DNA of 64,000 nt from Alphaproteobacteria bacterium WMHbin7 (GTDB lineage: Bacteria; Pseudomonadota; Alphaproteobacteria; Rhodospirillales; WMHbin7): NCBI GenBank assembly GCA_002753155.1, contig PDZW01000003.1:61895-125894 (forward strand), written 5' to 3'. This document shows, one piece after another, positions 41,886 through 51,808 of this stretch. The translations under genes and the position numbers were made by a program. The notes below the pieces were generated by a model. That model was not told where the DNA came from. It searched no databases and saw nothing but the letters and a program-made list of their open reading frames with translations. Position 1 is the stretch's first letter. Each line of letters starts with the position of its first letter.

Positions 41886-44743
41886 GCCGGTCGATACACC
41901 ACATCGGCGCATCGGGGGCAGACGCCGCCCTCGGGCACATCGGGCAGTACCTTCCAGCAGCGCTGGCATTTCTTGCCTTCGGCCTTACGAACGCCCACTG
42001 CGTATTCATTCACAGAAGGGGCAGACGGGGTTACCTCGCGTGTTTGGGAGGAACCAGCAGAGGACGCGTTTGCCTGCAAACCTGTAAGAATAACTGTTGC
42101 GTCCCGTCTAATATCTTCTGTTGGGCAATTTGAAAGTGGTTCTATTGAGCTTGCTGAGACAATCGCCACCTCTGACCAGTCGATGCCTTGAACTGTGCGA
42201 CTATCTTCGTCCCCAAGATACAGTGTAATAGCAGCTTCCAGGCTTGAGCGAATCTCCTTGGCAGCGCGTTTTTCCTCAAGACGCCCTGTAATCGTTTTTC
42301 TGATATCTCTCACCTTTTCCCAGCGCTTGGCCAGCGCCTCGTTCTGCCAGACATGGGGAATGTCGGGGAAGGTGCGCAGATGCACACTTTCCTGTTCCCC
42401 CGGATGGCGCGACAACCAAGCCTCTTCAGCGGTAAAGCAGATAAAGGGGGCCAGCCAGGCGGTCAGGCAATCATACAGGGTTTCCATCACCGTGCGGCAG
42501 GCCCGGCGCTTGGCGTCCTTCGGATGATCGCAATAAAGCGAATCCTTGCGGATATCGAAATAGAAGGCCGAGAGGTCCACCGTGCAGAAAGTGTGCAGTT
42601 CGGTAAAGAGGGGATGGAAGGTGAAGTCGTTGCAGGCTTGGCGCACCAGCCTGTCCATTTCAAAGATGCGGTGCAGAACCCAGCGTTCAAGCTCGGGCAT
42701 GGCGCTGTGTTCGACGCGCTCGACCGGGGTGAGGCCATCGAGTGCACCCAGCAGATAGCGCAGGGTATTTCTCAGCCTGCGATAGACATCCACCTGCTGT
42801 TTCAAAATCTCAGGCCCGACGCGCAGGTCGAGCGAGGTGTCCGACGAGGCCACCCACAGGCGCAGAATGTCCGCACCCCATTGCGCCACGACGTCTTGCG
42901 GGGCGACCACATTGCCCAGCGACTTGCTCATCTTGCGGCCCTGCTCATCCAGCACGAAACCGTGGGTAAGCACGGCATCGTAGGGGGCGCGGCCTCGGGT
43001 GCCGCAGGCCTCCAGCAGCGAGGAATGGAACCAGCCCCGGTGCTGGTCCGAGCCTTCCAGATACAGCGAAGCGGGCCACTGTAAATCCCAGGGGCCGTTC
43101 TCGCAGACGAAGGCGTGGGTGCTTCCAGAATCGAACCAGACGTCCAGAATATCGTTCACGCGCTCATAGTCGTTGGCGTCGTAATCCGGGGCCAGGAAAT
43201 CCGCCGGATCGCGGGCGAACCAGGCATCCGAGCCCTCGGCCTTGAAGATGTCGACGATGCGCTGCATCACACGCTCGTCCTTCAACAGCTCACCGGTCTT
43301 CTTGTGGGTAAACACGGCGATGGGCACACCCCAGGCGCGTTGGCGCGAAACGCACCAGTCGGGCCGCTGTTCTATCATCGCCCCGATGCGGTTGCGCCCG
43401 GCGTCGGGAACAAAGCGCGTCGCGTCGATAGCGCTCAACGCCTTTTTGCGCAAATCGTTGGTGTCCATCGAGATGAACCACTGCGGGGTGGTGCGGAAAA
43501 TCAAGGGCGCTTTCGAGCGCCAGGAATGCGGGTAGGAGTGCTTAATTTTATCATGAGCAAGCAAGGCGCCTGCTTTTTGCATGGCCTCGATCACCGGCCC
43601 ATGCGCCTTGAAAACATGCAGGCCCGCGAACATCGGCACATGGTCGTAATAGGTGCCGTCGTCACCGACCGTTTCCGGCACTTTGATCTTGTGCTGACGG
43701 CAAAGCAGCCAGTCGTCCTCGCCATGGCCGGGCGCCATATGCACGAAGCCCGTGCCCTGGTCGGTGGTGACGAAATCTCCCGCGAGCAGCGGCACGTCGA
43801 AATCATAGCCCTGGCCGCGCCAGGGATGGGCGCAGACGGTGCCCGCGAGGTCAGAGCCCTTGAATCCGGCAATCACCTTGTGGCCTTCGATCTTGGCGTC
43901 CTGGATCACCTGCTCCAGAAGCTCCTTGGCCACCACGATGCGGCCCAGGCTGCCGCCGATTTCGATCAACACATAATCGACCTCGGCGCCATAGGCGATG
44001 GCGCGGTTGCCGGGCATGGTCCAGGGCGTGGTCGTCCAGATGACGATCCTGGCTCCTTCCAATTCCGGGCGGCTGGGCTTGACGACCGGGAAACCGATCC
44101 AGATCGTATAGCTGGTGTGGTCGTGATATTCGACCTCGGCCTCGGCCAGCGCGGTTTTCTCGACCACGCTCCACATCACCGGCTTGGCGCCTTTGTACAG
44201 GCCGCCGTTTAGCGTGAACTTCCAGATTTCAGCCGCGATGGCGGCTTCGGCCTCGAAGCTCATGGTGGAATAGGGATGGTCCCAGTCGCCCTCGACGCCC
44301 AGGCGCTTGAATTCCTCGCGCTGCACGTCCAGCCAATGGGCCGCGAAATTGCGGCACTCGGCGCGGAAGGCGACGATGGGCACCTGATCCTTGTCCTTGC
44401 CCGCTTCCCGGTACTTCTCTTCGATCTTCCATTCAATGGGCAGGCCGTGGCAATCCCAGCCCGGCACATAATTGGCGTCCTTGCCCATCATCTGCTGGCC
44501 GCGATTGATGATGTCTTTCAGGATTTTGTTCAGCGCATGGCCGATATGCAGATGCCCATTGGCATAGGGGGGGCCATCATGCAGCACGAATTTTTCGCGC
44601 CCCTTCGATGTGTCGCGCAGGCGCTGGAACAAGCCCATGGCCTGCCAGCGGGCCAAATGCTTTGGCTCGTTCTCGGGCAGGCCGGCCTTCATCGGAAAGT
44701 CGGTCTTGGGCAGGAAGACGGTGCTTTTGTAGTCGCGGGTCAT
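41882..44743 (-). CDS. ileS: Isoleucyl-tRNA synthetase
   Basis: 953 residues. The class I signature is HLHIGHALNK near 67 and the KMSKSLGN loop near 607. An editing domain lies between them (WTTTPWTMPGNRAIAYG), and a C-terminal zinc ribbon has CQRCW and CPRC. It charges tRNA-Ile in the cytoplasm. The ATG overlaps the ribF stop and the 3' end overlaps lspA. A short Ser/Thr/Pro-rich stretch before the zinc ribbon is less conserved. Confidence 0.98.
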   Translation of the reverse strand: MTRDYKSTVFLPKTDFPMKAGLPENEPKHLARWQAMGLFQRLRDTSKGREKFVLHDGPPYANGHLHIGHALNKILKDIINRGQQMMGKDANYVPGWDCHGLPIEWKIEEKYREAGKDKDQVPIVAFRAECRNFAAHWLDVQREEFKRLGVEGDWDHPYSTMSFEAEAAIAAEIWKFTLNGGLYKGAKPVMWSVVEKTALAEAEVEYHDHTSYTIWIGFPVVKPSRPELEGARIVIWTTTPWTMPGNRAIAYGAEVDYVLIEIGGSLGRIVVAKELLEQVIQDAKIEGHKVIAGFKGSDLAGTVCAHPWRGQGYDFDVPLLAGDFVTTDQGTGFVHMAPGHGEDDWLLCRQHKIKVPETVGDDGTYYDHVPMFAGLHVFKAHGPVIEAMQKAGALLAHDKIKHSYPHSWRSKAPLIFRTTPQWFISMDTNDLRKKALSAIDATRFVPDAGRNRIGAMIEQRPDWCVSRQRAWGVPIAVFTHKKTGELLKDERVMQRIVDIFKAEGSDAWFARDPADFLAPDYDANDYERVNDILDVWFDSGSTHAFVCENGPWDLQWPASLYLEGSDQHRGWFHSSLLEACGTRGRAPYDAVLTHGFVLDEQGRKMSKSLGNVVAPQDVVAQWGADILRLWVASSDTSLDLRVGPEILKQQVDVYRRLRNTLRYLLGALDGLTPVERVEHSAMPELERWVLHRIFEMDRLVRQACNDFTFHPLFTELHTFCTVDLSAFYFDIRKDSLYCDHPKDAKRRACRTVMETLYDCLTAWLAPFICFTAEEAWLSRHPGEQESVHLRTFPDIPHVWQNEALAKRWEKVRDIRKTITGRLEEKRAAKEIRSSLEAAITLYLGDEDSRTVQGIDWSEVAIVSASSIEPLSNCPTEDIRRDATVILTGLQANASSAGSSQTREVTPSAPSVNEYAVGVRKAEGKKCQRCWKVLPDVPEGGVCPRCADVVYRPA

Positions 44744-45732
44744 GGTCCTACCTTAGGCGAGGGAGAGGTGGTCGGTCTAGGCGGCATATCGGGGATGTTC
44801 GCCAGAATCTGCCTGGCTGCCTGGGCATCCTGGGCGATCTGGGCCTTCAGGGCGTCGATGTCGGCAAAGCGCATCTCGGGGCGCAGATAATCGATCAGAC
44901 GCACACGCAGGTGGCGTCCGTACAGGTCTTCCTGATAGTCGAACAAATGGACTTCGAAGACCAGTTCGCCGTCGCTGGCGATGGTGGGGCGCTTGCCGAA
45001 ATTGGCAACACCCTTATGCCAGTGCGTGGCGTCACCCATATCGATACCCGCCCTGACGGCGTAAACACCGGGCGCCGGGGACAGAATGCCCGTCAGTTTC
45101 AGATTGGCCGTGGGATAGCCGATTTTACCACCTTTGGCCTGGCCATGTTCGACCCGGGCTTCCAACTCCCACCAATGGCCCAGGATGGCGGCGGCCTCGG
45201 CGGGGCGCCCAGAGGACAGGGCGGCCCTGACGGCGGTCGAGGAATAGAGCCCACCTTCGCCGGTCACTGGCTGCACGCTGGTCACGGCGAAGCCCCGTTC
45301 GGCCCCCATCTTCTGCAACAGGGCGACATCGCCCTGGCGCTTGCTTCCGAATTGGAAATCATAGCCCACGACGACATGACTGGCCCCCAGCCCGGCGACC
45401 AGAATGTCGCTGACGAACTGCTGGGGCGAGAGATTGGCGAAATCGCGATCGAAATGCTGAACATAGAGAAAATCGACGCCCAGGGCCTCGATCAGCCGGG
45501 CCTTGATGCGCAAGGGGGTCAGGCGGAAGGGCTCGCCCAAAGGGTTGAAGACCTCGCGCGGATAGGGCTCGAAGGTCATCACGGCCAGGGGCACCCCTGA
45601 GGCCTGGGCCAAACCGCAGGCCGCCCCGATCACCGCCTGATGGCCCCGGTGTACGCCGTCAAAATTGCCGATGGCCACCACGGCGCCCAGGGCGTCGGCG
45701 GGAATATCGGCGGTATGGCGAAACAAGCGCAT
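44740..45732 (-). CDS. ribF: Bifunctional riboflavin kinase / FAD synthetase
   Basis: 330 residues from the ATG at 45732. The N-terminal nucleotidyltransferase domain has GNFDGVHRGHQ near 25 and VGYDFQFGSKRQGD near 120. The C-terminal riboflavin kinase domain has the GKIGYPTANL motif near 203 and EVHLFDYQEDLYG near 270. It makes FMN and FAD from riboflavin. It is the first gene of the ribF-ileS-lspA-DUF3035 operon, with ATGA overlaps at each junction. Confidence 0.97.
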   Translation of the reverse strand: MRLFRHTADIPADALGAVVAIGNFDGVHRGHQAVIGAACGLAQASGVPLAVMTFEPYPREVFNPLGEPFRLTPLRIKARLIEALGVDFLYVQHFDRDFANLSPQQFVSDILVAGLGASHVVVGYDFQFGSKRQGDVALLQKMGAERGFAVTSVQPVTGEGGLYSSTAVRAALSSGRPAEAAAILGHWWELEARVEHGQAKGGKIGYPTANLKLTGILSPAPGVYAVRAGIDMGDATHWHKGVANFGKRPTIASDGELVFEVHLFDYQEDLYGRHLRVRLIDYLRPEMRFADIDALKAQIAQDAQAARQILANIPDMPPRPTTSPSPKVGP

Positions 45733-45824
45733 CGCTGGGGCTGACCTTTGGGAAAAACGGGAAAGCGAAGGGTTAACCGATGCCAGCCCACGGCGCAACG
45801 GATTTGGTGATGTTTTTCCTTAAA

Positions 45825-46268
45825 TTACCCCCGTTTGGGGATGAAGACCTCGGCTTCGCCGTCGATGACCACGGTTTCACCGCAATGGCAGGTGGTTTTC
45901 AGCTTGAGGCGGCGCTTTTCAGGGTTCAACTCGGTCACCTCGGCCCGGGCGATCACGGTGTCTCCGATCTTCACCGGAGCCTTGAATCGCAAGGACTGGC
46001 TGACATAGATGCAGCCCGGGCCGGGCAGCTTGGTGCCGATGACGGTGGAAATGAAGCTGGCCGAGAGCATGCCGTGGGCGATGCGGGTCTTGAACATGGT
46101 GGGACGCACAAACTCCTCGTTCAGATGGACGGGGTTGGTGTCGCCCGAGACGGCGGCAAAGGTCAGGATATCGGCTTCGGTCACGGTTTTGCCGAAAATG
46201 GCCGTCTGGCCCAGCTTGATCTCGTCGAAATCGAGGCCTTGCAGCTGGCTTAGGTCGATGGCGCTCAT
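45825..46268 (-). CDS. MaoC family (R)-specific enoyl-CoA hydratase
   Basis: 147 residues, single hot-dog domain. The hydratase motif is seen as AAVSGDTNPVHLNEEFV near 38-54 (Asp, His) with a following AHGMLSASFISTVIGTKLPG. It hydrates trans-2-enoyl-CoA to (R)-3-hydroxyacyl-CoA, often feeding polyhydroxyalkanoate synthesis (PhaJ-like) or fatty-acid oxidation. It stands alone between ribF and the sirtuin gene, all leftward. Confidence 0.92.
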   Translation of the reverse strand: MSAIDLSQLQGLDFDEIKLGQTAIFGKTVTEADILTFAAVSGDTNPVHLNEEFVRPTMFKTRIAHGMLSASFISTVIGTKLPGPGCIYVSQSLRFKAPVKIGDTVIARAEVTELNPEKRRLKLKTTCHCGETVVIDGEAEVFIPKRG

Positions 46269-46293
46269 GGTGCGGTCCTTGTTTTGGGTTCAG

Positions 46294-47001
46294 TTAGAAG
46301 GATGATAGCAGACGGGCGACGAAATCGGGCACGATTTGGCTGGCCGGGCCGTGAATCCGCTCTTGAAAATGCGAACTGCCCTCAGAGGGTTCGAGATTTA
46401 GCTCAACCGTGTGGGCGCGGCCCCAGCGCTTGACCTCGGCCACGAACCCGGCCGCCGGATAAACATTCCCCGAGGTGCCGATGGACACGAACAGCTCGCA
46501 TTGGGCCAGTTCCTCGTAAATGCGGTCCATCATCAAGGGCAATTCACCGAACCAGACCACATGGGGGCGAAGCCCTCCTTCGCGGGCGCAGGCCGGGCAG
46601 GGGGTGAAAAGCTCAATATCGCCCTGCCAGGTCAGGACCGAGCCGCACATGTCGCAGCGGATTTTCAGCATTTCGCCGTGCATGTGAATGAGATTGGTCG
46701 AGCCCGCGCGCTCGTGCAGATCGTCGATATTCTGGGTGACGATCAAGACCCGCCCTGCGTTTTGGCGTTCCAGATGGGCCAGCGCTTCATGGGCCGGATT
46801 GGGCTTGATGGCGGGGTCTTGCAACTGGCGCCGCCTGGCATTGTAGAAGTCGTGGACCAGTTGGGGATTTGCCCTGAATCCTTCAGGTGTCGCCACATCC
46901 TCAAGACGCACCTTCGACCAGATGCCGCCCGCGTCGCGGAAGGTATCAAGCCCCGATTCCTTCGAGATGCCGGCTCCGGTCAGGATGACGATGCGTTTCA
47001 T
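46294..47001 (-). CDS. cobB: NAD-dependent protein deacylase (sirtuin, CobB type)
   Basis: 235 residues, typical of class III bacterial sirtuins. NAD-binding motif LTGAGISKESGLDTFRD near 7-23, TQNIDDLHERAG near 92 and catalytic His in HMHGE near 111. A zinc ribbon has CDMCG and CPAC. It removes acyl groups from Lys side chains using NAD. The ATG at 47001 is divergent from the phosphatase gene starting at 47051, so the two share a 49-bp intergenic region. Confidence 0.95.
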   Translation of the reverse strand: MKRIVILTGAGISKESGLDTFRDAGGIWSKVRLEDVATPEGFRANPQLVHDFYNARRRQLQDPAIKPNPAHEALAHLERQNAGRVLIVTQNIDDLHERAGSTNLIHMHGEMLKIRCDMCGSVLTWQGDIELFTPCPACAREGGLRPHVVWFGELPLMMDRIYEELAQCELFVSIGTSGNVYPAAGFVAEVKRWGRAHTVELNLEPSEGSSHFQERIHGPASQIVPDFVARLLSSF

Positions 47002-47050
47002 GATGCTGCATGATATCGTCCTCTCGGTTCATGGGAAATGGAAAGAAATC

Positions 47051-47542
47051 ATGCGGTCCAATTTCGATTACGCCGTTCTGTTCGTTTGCACGGGCAATAT
47101 CTGCCGCTCGCCCACCGCCGACGGGGTGTTCCGCCGTCTGGTCGCCGAGGCCGGGCTGGACGGTCGAATTCGCATCGATTCCGCGGGCGTGTCGGGCTGG
47201 CATGCCGGAGAACCCCCTGACCTGCGCACACAGGAAGCCGCCCGGGACCGCGGCTATGATCTGTCGGGCCTCAGGGCCAGGGCGGTCGAACCCAGCGATT
47301 TCAGCAAGTTTGATCTTCTTCTGGCCATGGATAGCGGGCACGAGGAAACGCTGAAGCGCCAGGCACCCAACGGCACCCGGGAGCGGATCCGCCTGTTCAT
47401 GAGCTTTGCGCCCGAGATGGGGGCCAGGGATGTGCCCGATCCTTATTACGGCGGGGCCGACGGCTTTACGCATGTGCTCGATCTGATCGAGGCGGCGTGC
47501 CGGGGGCTTTTGCGCCATGTCCGGGCTGAACTCAAGGCTTGA
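47051..47542 (+). CDS. Low-molecular-weight protein-tyrosine phosphatase
   Basis: 163 residues from the ATG at 47051, with GGAAAG upstream; an in-frame ATG further upstream overlaps the sirtuin gene and is not favoured. The active-site loop is VCTGNICRSP near 12-21 (CX5R) and the acid is Asp in VPDPYYGG near 128. It overlaps the kinase gene that follows by 26 bp. Homologues beside fructosamine-3-kinase relatives are known to dephosphorylate protein-bound ribulosamine 5-phosphates, so a deglycation role is as likely as tyrosine phosphatase action. Confidence 0.93.
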   Translation: MRSNFDYAVLFVCTGNICRSPTADGVFRRLVAEAGLDGRIRIDSAGVSGWHAGEPPDLRTQEAARDRGYDLSGLRARAVEPSDFSKFDLLLAMDSGHEETLKRQAPNGTRERIRLFMSFAPEMGARDVPDPYYGGADGFTHVLDLIEAACRGLLRHVRAELKA

Positions 47543-48359
47543 ACGGGCGCTGGGCGCCCGTGTGATCGAGACGCGTCCCCTTTCGGGTGGATGCGTCGCC
47601 CAAGTGATGCGGGCACGCTTGTCGAACGGCGAAAGCGTGGTCATCAAGCAAGGCGGCTCAGGCCTGGCCCTGGAAGGCTGGATGCTTGGCTATCTCAAGG
47701 GGCGCCTGCCGGCGCCCCAGCTGCTGATTGCCGACCCCGATCTTCTGGTCATGAGCTGGCTGGATGCCGGTCCCGGTGGTTTCGACGAGCTGGCGCAGGA
47801 ACATTGCGCCGAATTGATCGCGGCCCTGCACGGCCACTCGGCCCCGCTGTTCGGCCTTGATCGCCCAACCGTGATTGGAGGTCTTTCCCAACCCAACAGC
47901 CAGACATCGACATGGCTGGATTTCTTTCGCGATCAGCGTCTGCTTTTCATGGCGCGTCTGGCCTATGACGAGGGGCAATTGCCCGCCGCAACGCTTTCTG
48001 GCATCGAAAGCCTTGCCGCGCACTTGGATCGATGGATCGAGGAGCCAGCAAAGCCCGCCCTGATTCACGGCGATCTCTGGGGCGGAAATATTCTGGCGGG
48101 CAGGGGCCGCGTGGCGGGCTTCGTCGATCCGGCCCTTTATTACGCCCATCCCGAAATCGAACTGGCCTTCGGGACGCTGTTCGGAACGCTTGGCCCAGCC
48201 TTTTTTAGAAAATATAATGAATTGAGGCCAATATCGCCCGGCTTTTTTGAAATTCGGCGCGATCTTTACAATCTCTATCCCCTGCTTGTTCACCTTCGTC
48301 TGTTTGGAAAGTCTTATCTTGGACAGGTGAAAACGCTTCTCCAACGCCTCGGCCTATAA
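47517..48359 (+). CDS. Fructosamine/ribulosamine-3-kinase-like protein
   Basis: 280 residues, aminoglycoside phosphotransferase-like fold. An N-lobe Lys in SVVIKQGG near 44, LHGHSAPLFG and the WLDFFRDQRL segment characteristic of the FN3K family, and the catalytic HGDLWGGNIL near 182 with the following FVDPALYYAHPEIELAF are all present. The family phosphorylates ketoamines on glycated proteins, making them unstable and so restoring the amine. The start lies inside the phosphatase gene in another frame, so the two are translationally coupled. Confidence 0.93.
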   Translation: MSGLNSRLERALGARVIETRPLSGGCVAQVMRARLSNGESVVIKQGGSGLALEGWMLGYLKGRLPAPQLLIADPDLLVMSWLDAGPGGFDELAQEHCAELIAALHGHSAPLFGLDRPTVIGGLSQPNSQTSTWLDFFRDQRLLFMARLAYDEGQLPAATLSGIESLAAHLDRWIEEPAKPALIHGDLWGGNILAGRGRVAGFVDPALYYAHPEIELAFGTLFGTLGPAFFRKYNELRPISPGFFEIRRDLYNLYPLLVHLRLFGKSYLGQVKTLLQRLGL

Positions 48360-48424
48360 CCGCTCTTTAAGGTTGCTCCTTTTGCTCTTGCCCCGTATTT
48401 TGGGACGTCAGGGAGAAAATCATC

Positions 48425-51400
48425 ATGCCAGACGCATCGGAGCAATCGGCGTCGCGGTTTGTGGTGCGGCGTGGCAAGCTGTGGATGCTGTTTTTCGGCG
48501 TCTTGGCCTTGTCGGCGACGGTGCTGCTGTGGGTGCGCGAGTTGCACCAAGACGAGCTTCTGGCCCAGGATCTGTTCAATCATCAATCACGGCTGGTTGC
48601 GGGCGAGATCGGCGAGCAATTAAGCCGGTATGAAATGCTGTTGCGTTCCGGCGCCGGTTTCTTCCTTCACAACAAAAACGTTCGGCGTGATGAATGGCGC
48701 CGCTTCGTCGAGGCGCTAGGGCTCGATCGCCATTTTCCGGGGGCCGACGGCATCGGTTTGGTCCGGCGCGTCCGTGCATCCGAGCGCAGTGCCTTTCTGA
48801 CCGAGGCGCGCAAGGATAAGCCGGATTTTCGCATTCTTCCCGAAAGTGATCGCACCGAGTATTTCGTCAATTTCCTCCTTGAGCCCGAGCGCGTCCACAA
48901 TGCCGAGGGGCTTGATGTCGCCAGCCGGAAAGACAGGAGGGAAGCCGCCTTGAAGGCCATGGAGAGCGGCCAGATGGCGATTACGGCCAAGACCACCCTG
49001 GTTACGCAAGGTGCCAGTGGTTCCGACCTTGTGATGTATCTGCCGCTCTATCGCCAGGGTGTCATGCTGGAATCGGTTGAAGCGCGGCGCAACGCCCTGT
49101 GGGGCTGGGTTGCCGGTGGGCTTTCCGTTTCCAAGATGATGCTGGAAATCCAGGAACGTTCTGGCTCTTGGGCGAATATTTCCATCTATGACGGACGCGA
49201 AGACAAGACCGAGGCGCTTTTATTCAACAGCGAGCGGCTGCAGCGCGGGCGCGGGCTGGAACGCTATCGCTTCGAGACCGTTCAAATGATCGGAGGACGG
49301 CCCTGGCTTTTGCGCTTCTCGTCGCGTCAGCAATTCGAAGAGCAGGTGCGTTCCGGGCGCGCCATCATCATTCTGGCGGCGGGTTTGGCGGCCAGCTTTC
49401 TCATGACTTTGGCGGCCTGGCTGTTTCTCTCGTCTCGCGCCCGCTACGAAGCGCAAGCCAAACGCCAGATAGCCGATCTTGCCAGCCAATTGGGCGCGGA
49501 AAAAGCGCTTCTGGAGGCGGCTCCGGTCTGTGTTCTGGCGCTGGATTCACAAGGCACGATCACAAAGGCCAATGCCGGAGCCGGATTGATGACGGGCATG
49601 GCTGTGGAAGCTCTTGTGGGAAGAAACTTCGCTGAAATCTTCGTGCTTGCCAAGGACAGAGCGACTTTTTCCTGGGGGTTGCATACCTTGAAAAGCGGGG
49701 GTGGCCCGCTCAATCTTGAAATGGCTCTTGAAAAGTCGGGAGAAAGGCGGCTTGTCAGTTGGACCTTTTCCGTTCTGCATGATGCTGGCAAGGCTTCGAC
49801 CCAACTGGTTGCTGTGGGAAGCGATGTGACGGGCTATCGTCAGGTTGAGGAGACGTTGCAGGCCGAGCGGGCCTTGTTCGTTTCGGGGCATGTCGTGGTT
49901 TTTCGCTGGAAGGCTGAAACAGGCTGGCCGGTGATCTATGTTTCGCCCAACGTGTCGCAATTCGGCTGTTCGTCAGGCGCCCTGCTCTCGGGCGATCTGC
50001 CCTATATCGATCTGATTCATCCCGACGATTTGGGACGCGTTGCCGCCGAGGTCTCGCGCTTTACCGCCCAGGGCATGACGGTCTTCGAACAAAAGTACCG
50101 TCTGGTGCGGCCCAGCGACGGCGAGGTCCGCTGGGTGGATGACCGCACGGTGGTCGAGCGCGATGCCAGCGGAAAGCCGGTTTCCTATCTCGGCTATCTG
50201 GTCGATGTCACGGATCGGGAGCGAGCCTGGGAGGCCAGCCGCGCCACCGAGGCCCGTATTTCGCGCGTCCTGGCCACCTCTTCCGAGGGCTATTGGGAAC
50301 TCGATGCAGGCTGGCGCACCATTGCGGTCAATCCGTCCCTGCTGAAAATGCTGGAAGTCGCCGAAGTCGATATCATGGGAAAAACGCCCATTGAATTCGT
50401 GGCTCCGGGCTGGGAGGAGAGGCTTCAAGCCGTAGCCCAGGACAGGCTTAAATGCGCCAATCGCAGTTTTGAAATGGGCTACAGATCGGCCAAGGGACGC
50501 ATTTTTCTGGCCCGTGTCAACGCCACCAGCCTGTTTGATTCCCAAGGGCACTTCCTTGGCTCGTTCGGCCTGCTGACCGACATTACCGCCGAGAAACTGG
50601 CCGAAGAAGCCTTGAAGAACGAGGAGGGGCGCCTTCGCCTGATCGTCGATTCCGTTCCCTTGGCCTTGATCATCAGCCGTATCGACGAAGCTGTGGTCGT
50701 CAACGCCAATAACGCGGCGCATCTTTTGTTCGGTTTGGATGCCGAGGGCATGAAGGGGATGCTTTCGTCGGAATTCTATGCCGATCCCGACGACCGCAAA
50801 CAGTTCATCGTTCAACTGCGCGAGTTTGGCGTGGTGACGGATTTTGAAGCCAGAATGAAACGCAGGGACGGCAGTCTCTTTTGGGCACAACTGAATGGGC
50901 GTTTGATCAGCTTTGAGAATGCGGAATGCGTTCTGATCGGGGCCAGGGACATTTCAACCCGCAAGGAGGCCGAATTTCAACTGGCGGCCATGGCGGATGA
51001 ATTGGCTAGGTCGAATTCAGAACTGGAGCAGTTCGCCTATGTCGCCTCGCACGATCTGCAAGAGCCTTTGCGCATGATCGCAAGCTATGTCCAACTGCTT
51101 GAGCGCAGATACAAGGAGCAATTGGGCGACGATGCCAGGGAATATATCGCCTATGCCGTCGATGGCGCCAAGCGCATGCAGACCCTGATCACCGACCTTC
51201 TAGAATTTTCGCGCATCACCCGCATGGGCAGCCCCTTCAGCCGGGTTTCCCTGCAAGGGATCGTTGATGAGGCTTTGGGAAATCTGACCTTGGCCATCCG
51301 TGAAACAGGTGCGGATATTCGCATCGACGCTCTGCCAGAAGTCGAGGGTGATCCTGTTCAGCTTGTCCGCCTGTTTCAGAATCTGATCGGCAATGCCCTC

Positions 51401-51685
51401 AAATACCGCCATCCCGACCGGGCGCCCGTGATCCGCATCTCGTCTTGCCGACTGGATGGGCATCATGAAATTCGTATCGAAGATAATGGCATCGGCATTA
51501 ACGAAGCATATTTTGAACGCATCTTCGTCATTTTCCAAAGGCTGCACACCAGGGCAGACTATCCTGGGACAGGCATCGGCCTGGCGCTTTGCAAGAAGAT
51601 CGTCGAGCGCCATGGAGGACACATACGGGTCGATTCAAAAGAGGGCGAACATTCCGCCTTCATTTTCACCCTTCCGGTTCACTGA
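48425..51685 (+). CDS. CHASE / multi-PAS sensor histidine kinase
   Basis: 1,086 residues. An N-terminal helix (MLFFGVLALSATVLLWV), a periplasmic CHASE domain (about 50-280, LSRYEMLLRSGAGFF), a second helix near 315-340, then about four PAS domains (near 360, 480, 610 and 735, including an Asp-Asp-rich WKAETGWPVIYVSPN PAS_3-type) precede the kinase. HisKA has FAYVASHDLQEPLR near 875 and the HATPase has NALKYRH, DNGIGI and GTGIGLALCKKI. This H-box is of the phytochrome-like class. It has no receiver, and no cognate regulator lies beside it. The ligand is unknown. Confidence 0.92.
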   Translation: MPDASEQSASRFVVRRGKLWMLFFGVLALSATVLLWVRELHQDELLAQDLFNHQSRLVAGEIGEQLSRYEMLLRSGAGFFLHNKNVRRDEWRRFVEALGLDRHFPGADGIGLVRRVRASERSAFLTEARKDKPDFRILPESDRTEYFVNFLLEPERVHNAEGLDVASRKDRREAALKAMESGQMAITAKTTLVTQGASGSDLVMYLPLYRQGVMLESVEARRNALWGWVAGGLSVSKMMLEIQERSGSWANISIYDGREDKTEALLFNSERLQRGRGLERYRFETVQMIGGRPWLLRFSSRQQFEEQVRSGRAIIILAAGLAASFLMTLAAWLFLSSRARYEAQAKRQIADLASQLGAEKALLEAAPVCVLALDSQGTITKANAGAGLMTGMAVEALVGRNFAEIFVLAKDRATFSWGLHTLKSGGGPLNLEMALEKSGERRLVSWTFSVLHDAGKASTQLVAVGSDVTGYRQVEETLQAERALFVSGHVVVFRWKAETGWPVIYVSPNVSQFGCSSGALLSGDLPYIDLIHPDDLGRVAAEVSRFTAQGMTVFEQKYRLVRPSDGEVRWVDDRTVVERDASGKPVSYLGYLVDVTDRERAWEASRATEARISRVLATSSEGYWELDAGWRTIAVNPSLLKMLEVAEVDIMGKTPIEFVAPGWEERLQAVAQDRLKCANRSFEMGYRSAKGRIFLARVNATSLFDSQGHFLGSFGLLTDITAEKLAEEALKNEEGRLRLIVDSVPLALIISRIDEAVVVNANNAAHLLFGLDAEGMKGMLSSEFYADPDDRKQFIVQLREFGVVTDFEARMKRRDGSLFWAQLNGRLISFENAECVLIGARDISTRKEAEFQLAAMADELARSNSELEQFAYVASHDLQEPLRMIASYVQLLERRYKEQLGDDAREYIAYAVDGAKRMQTLITDLLEFSRITRMGSPFSRVSLQGIVDEALGNLTLAIRETGADIRIDALPEVEGDPVQLVRLFQNLIGNALKYRHPDRAPVIRISSCRLDGHHEIRIEDNGIGINEAYFERIFVIFQRLHTRADYPGTGIGLALCKKIVERHGGHIRVDSKEGEHSAFIFTLPVH

Positions 51686-51808
51686 CGATTTAACGGTTGG
51701 CAAGTGTTATTTCGATAGAGCCATGACGATATTGCAGGTTACGCCCAAGTGATAATGGGATAAAATAACCCCCAACGAGTAAGGTTATTGTTAGAGATGG
51801 AGGGGGTT

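Noticed and set aside
43115..44212. Rightward frame of 365 codons
   Set aside because: Antisense to ileS; composition reflects the opposite strand.
46946..48344. Leftward frames antisense to the phosphatase and kinase genes
   Set aside because: The rightward genes have complete active-site motifs and ribosome sites.
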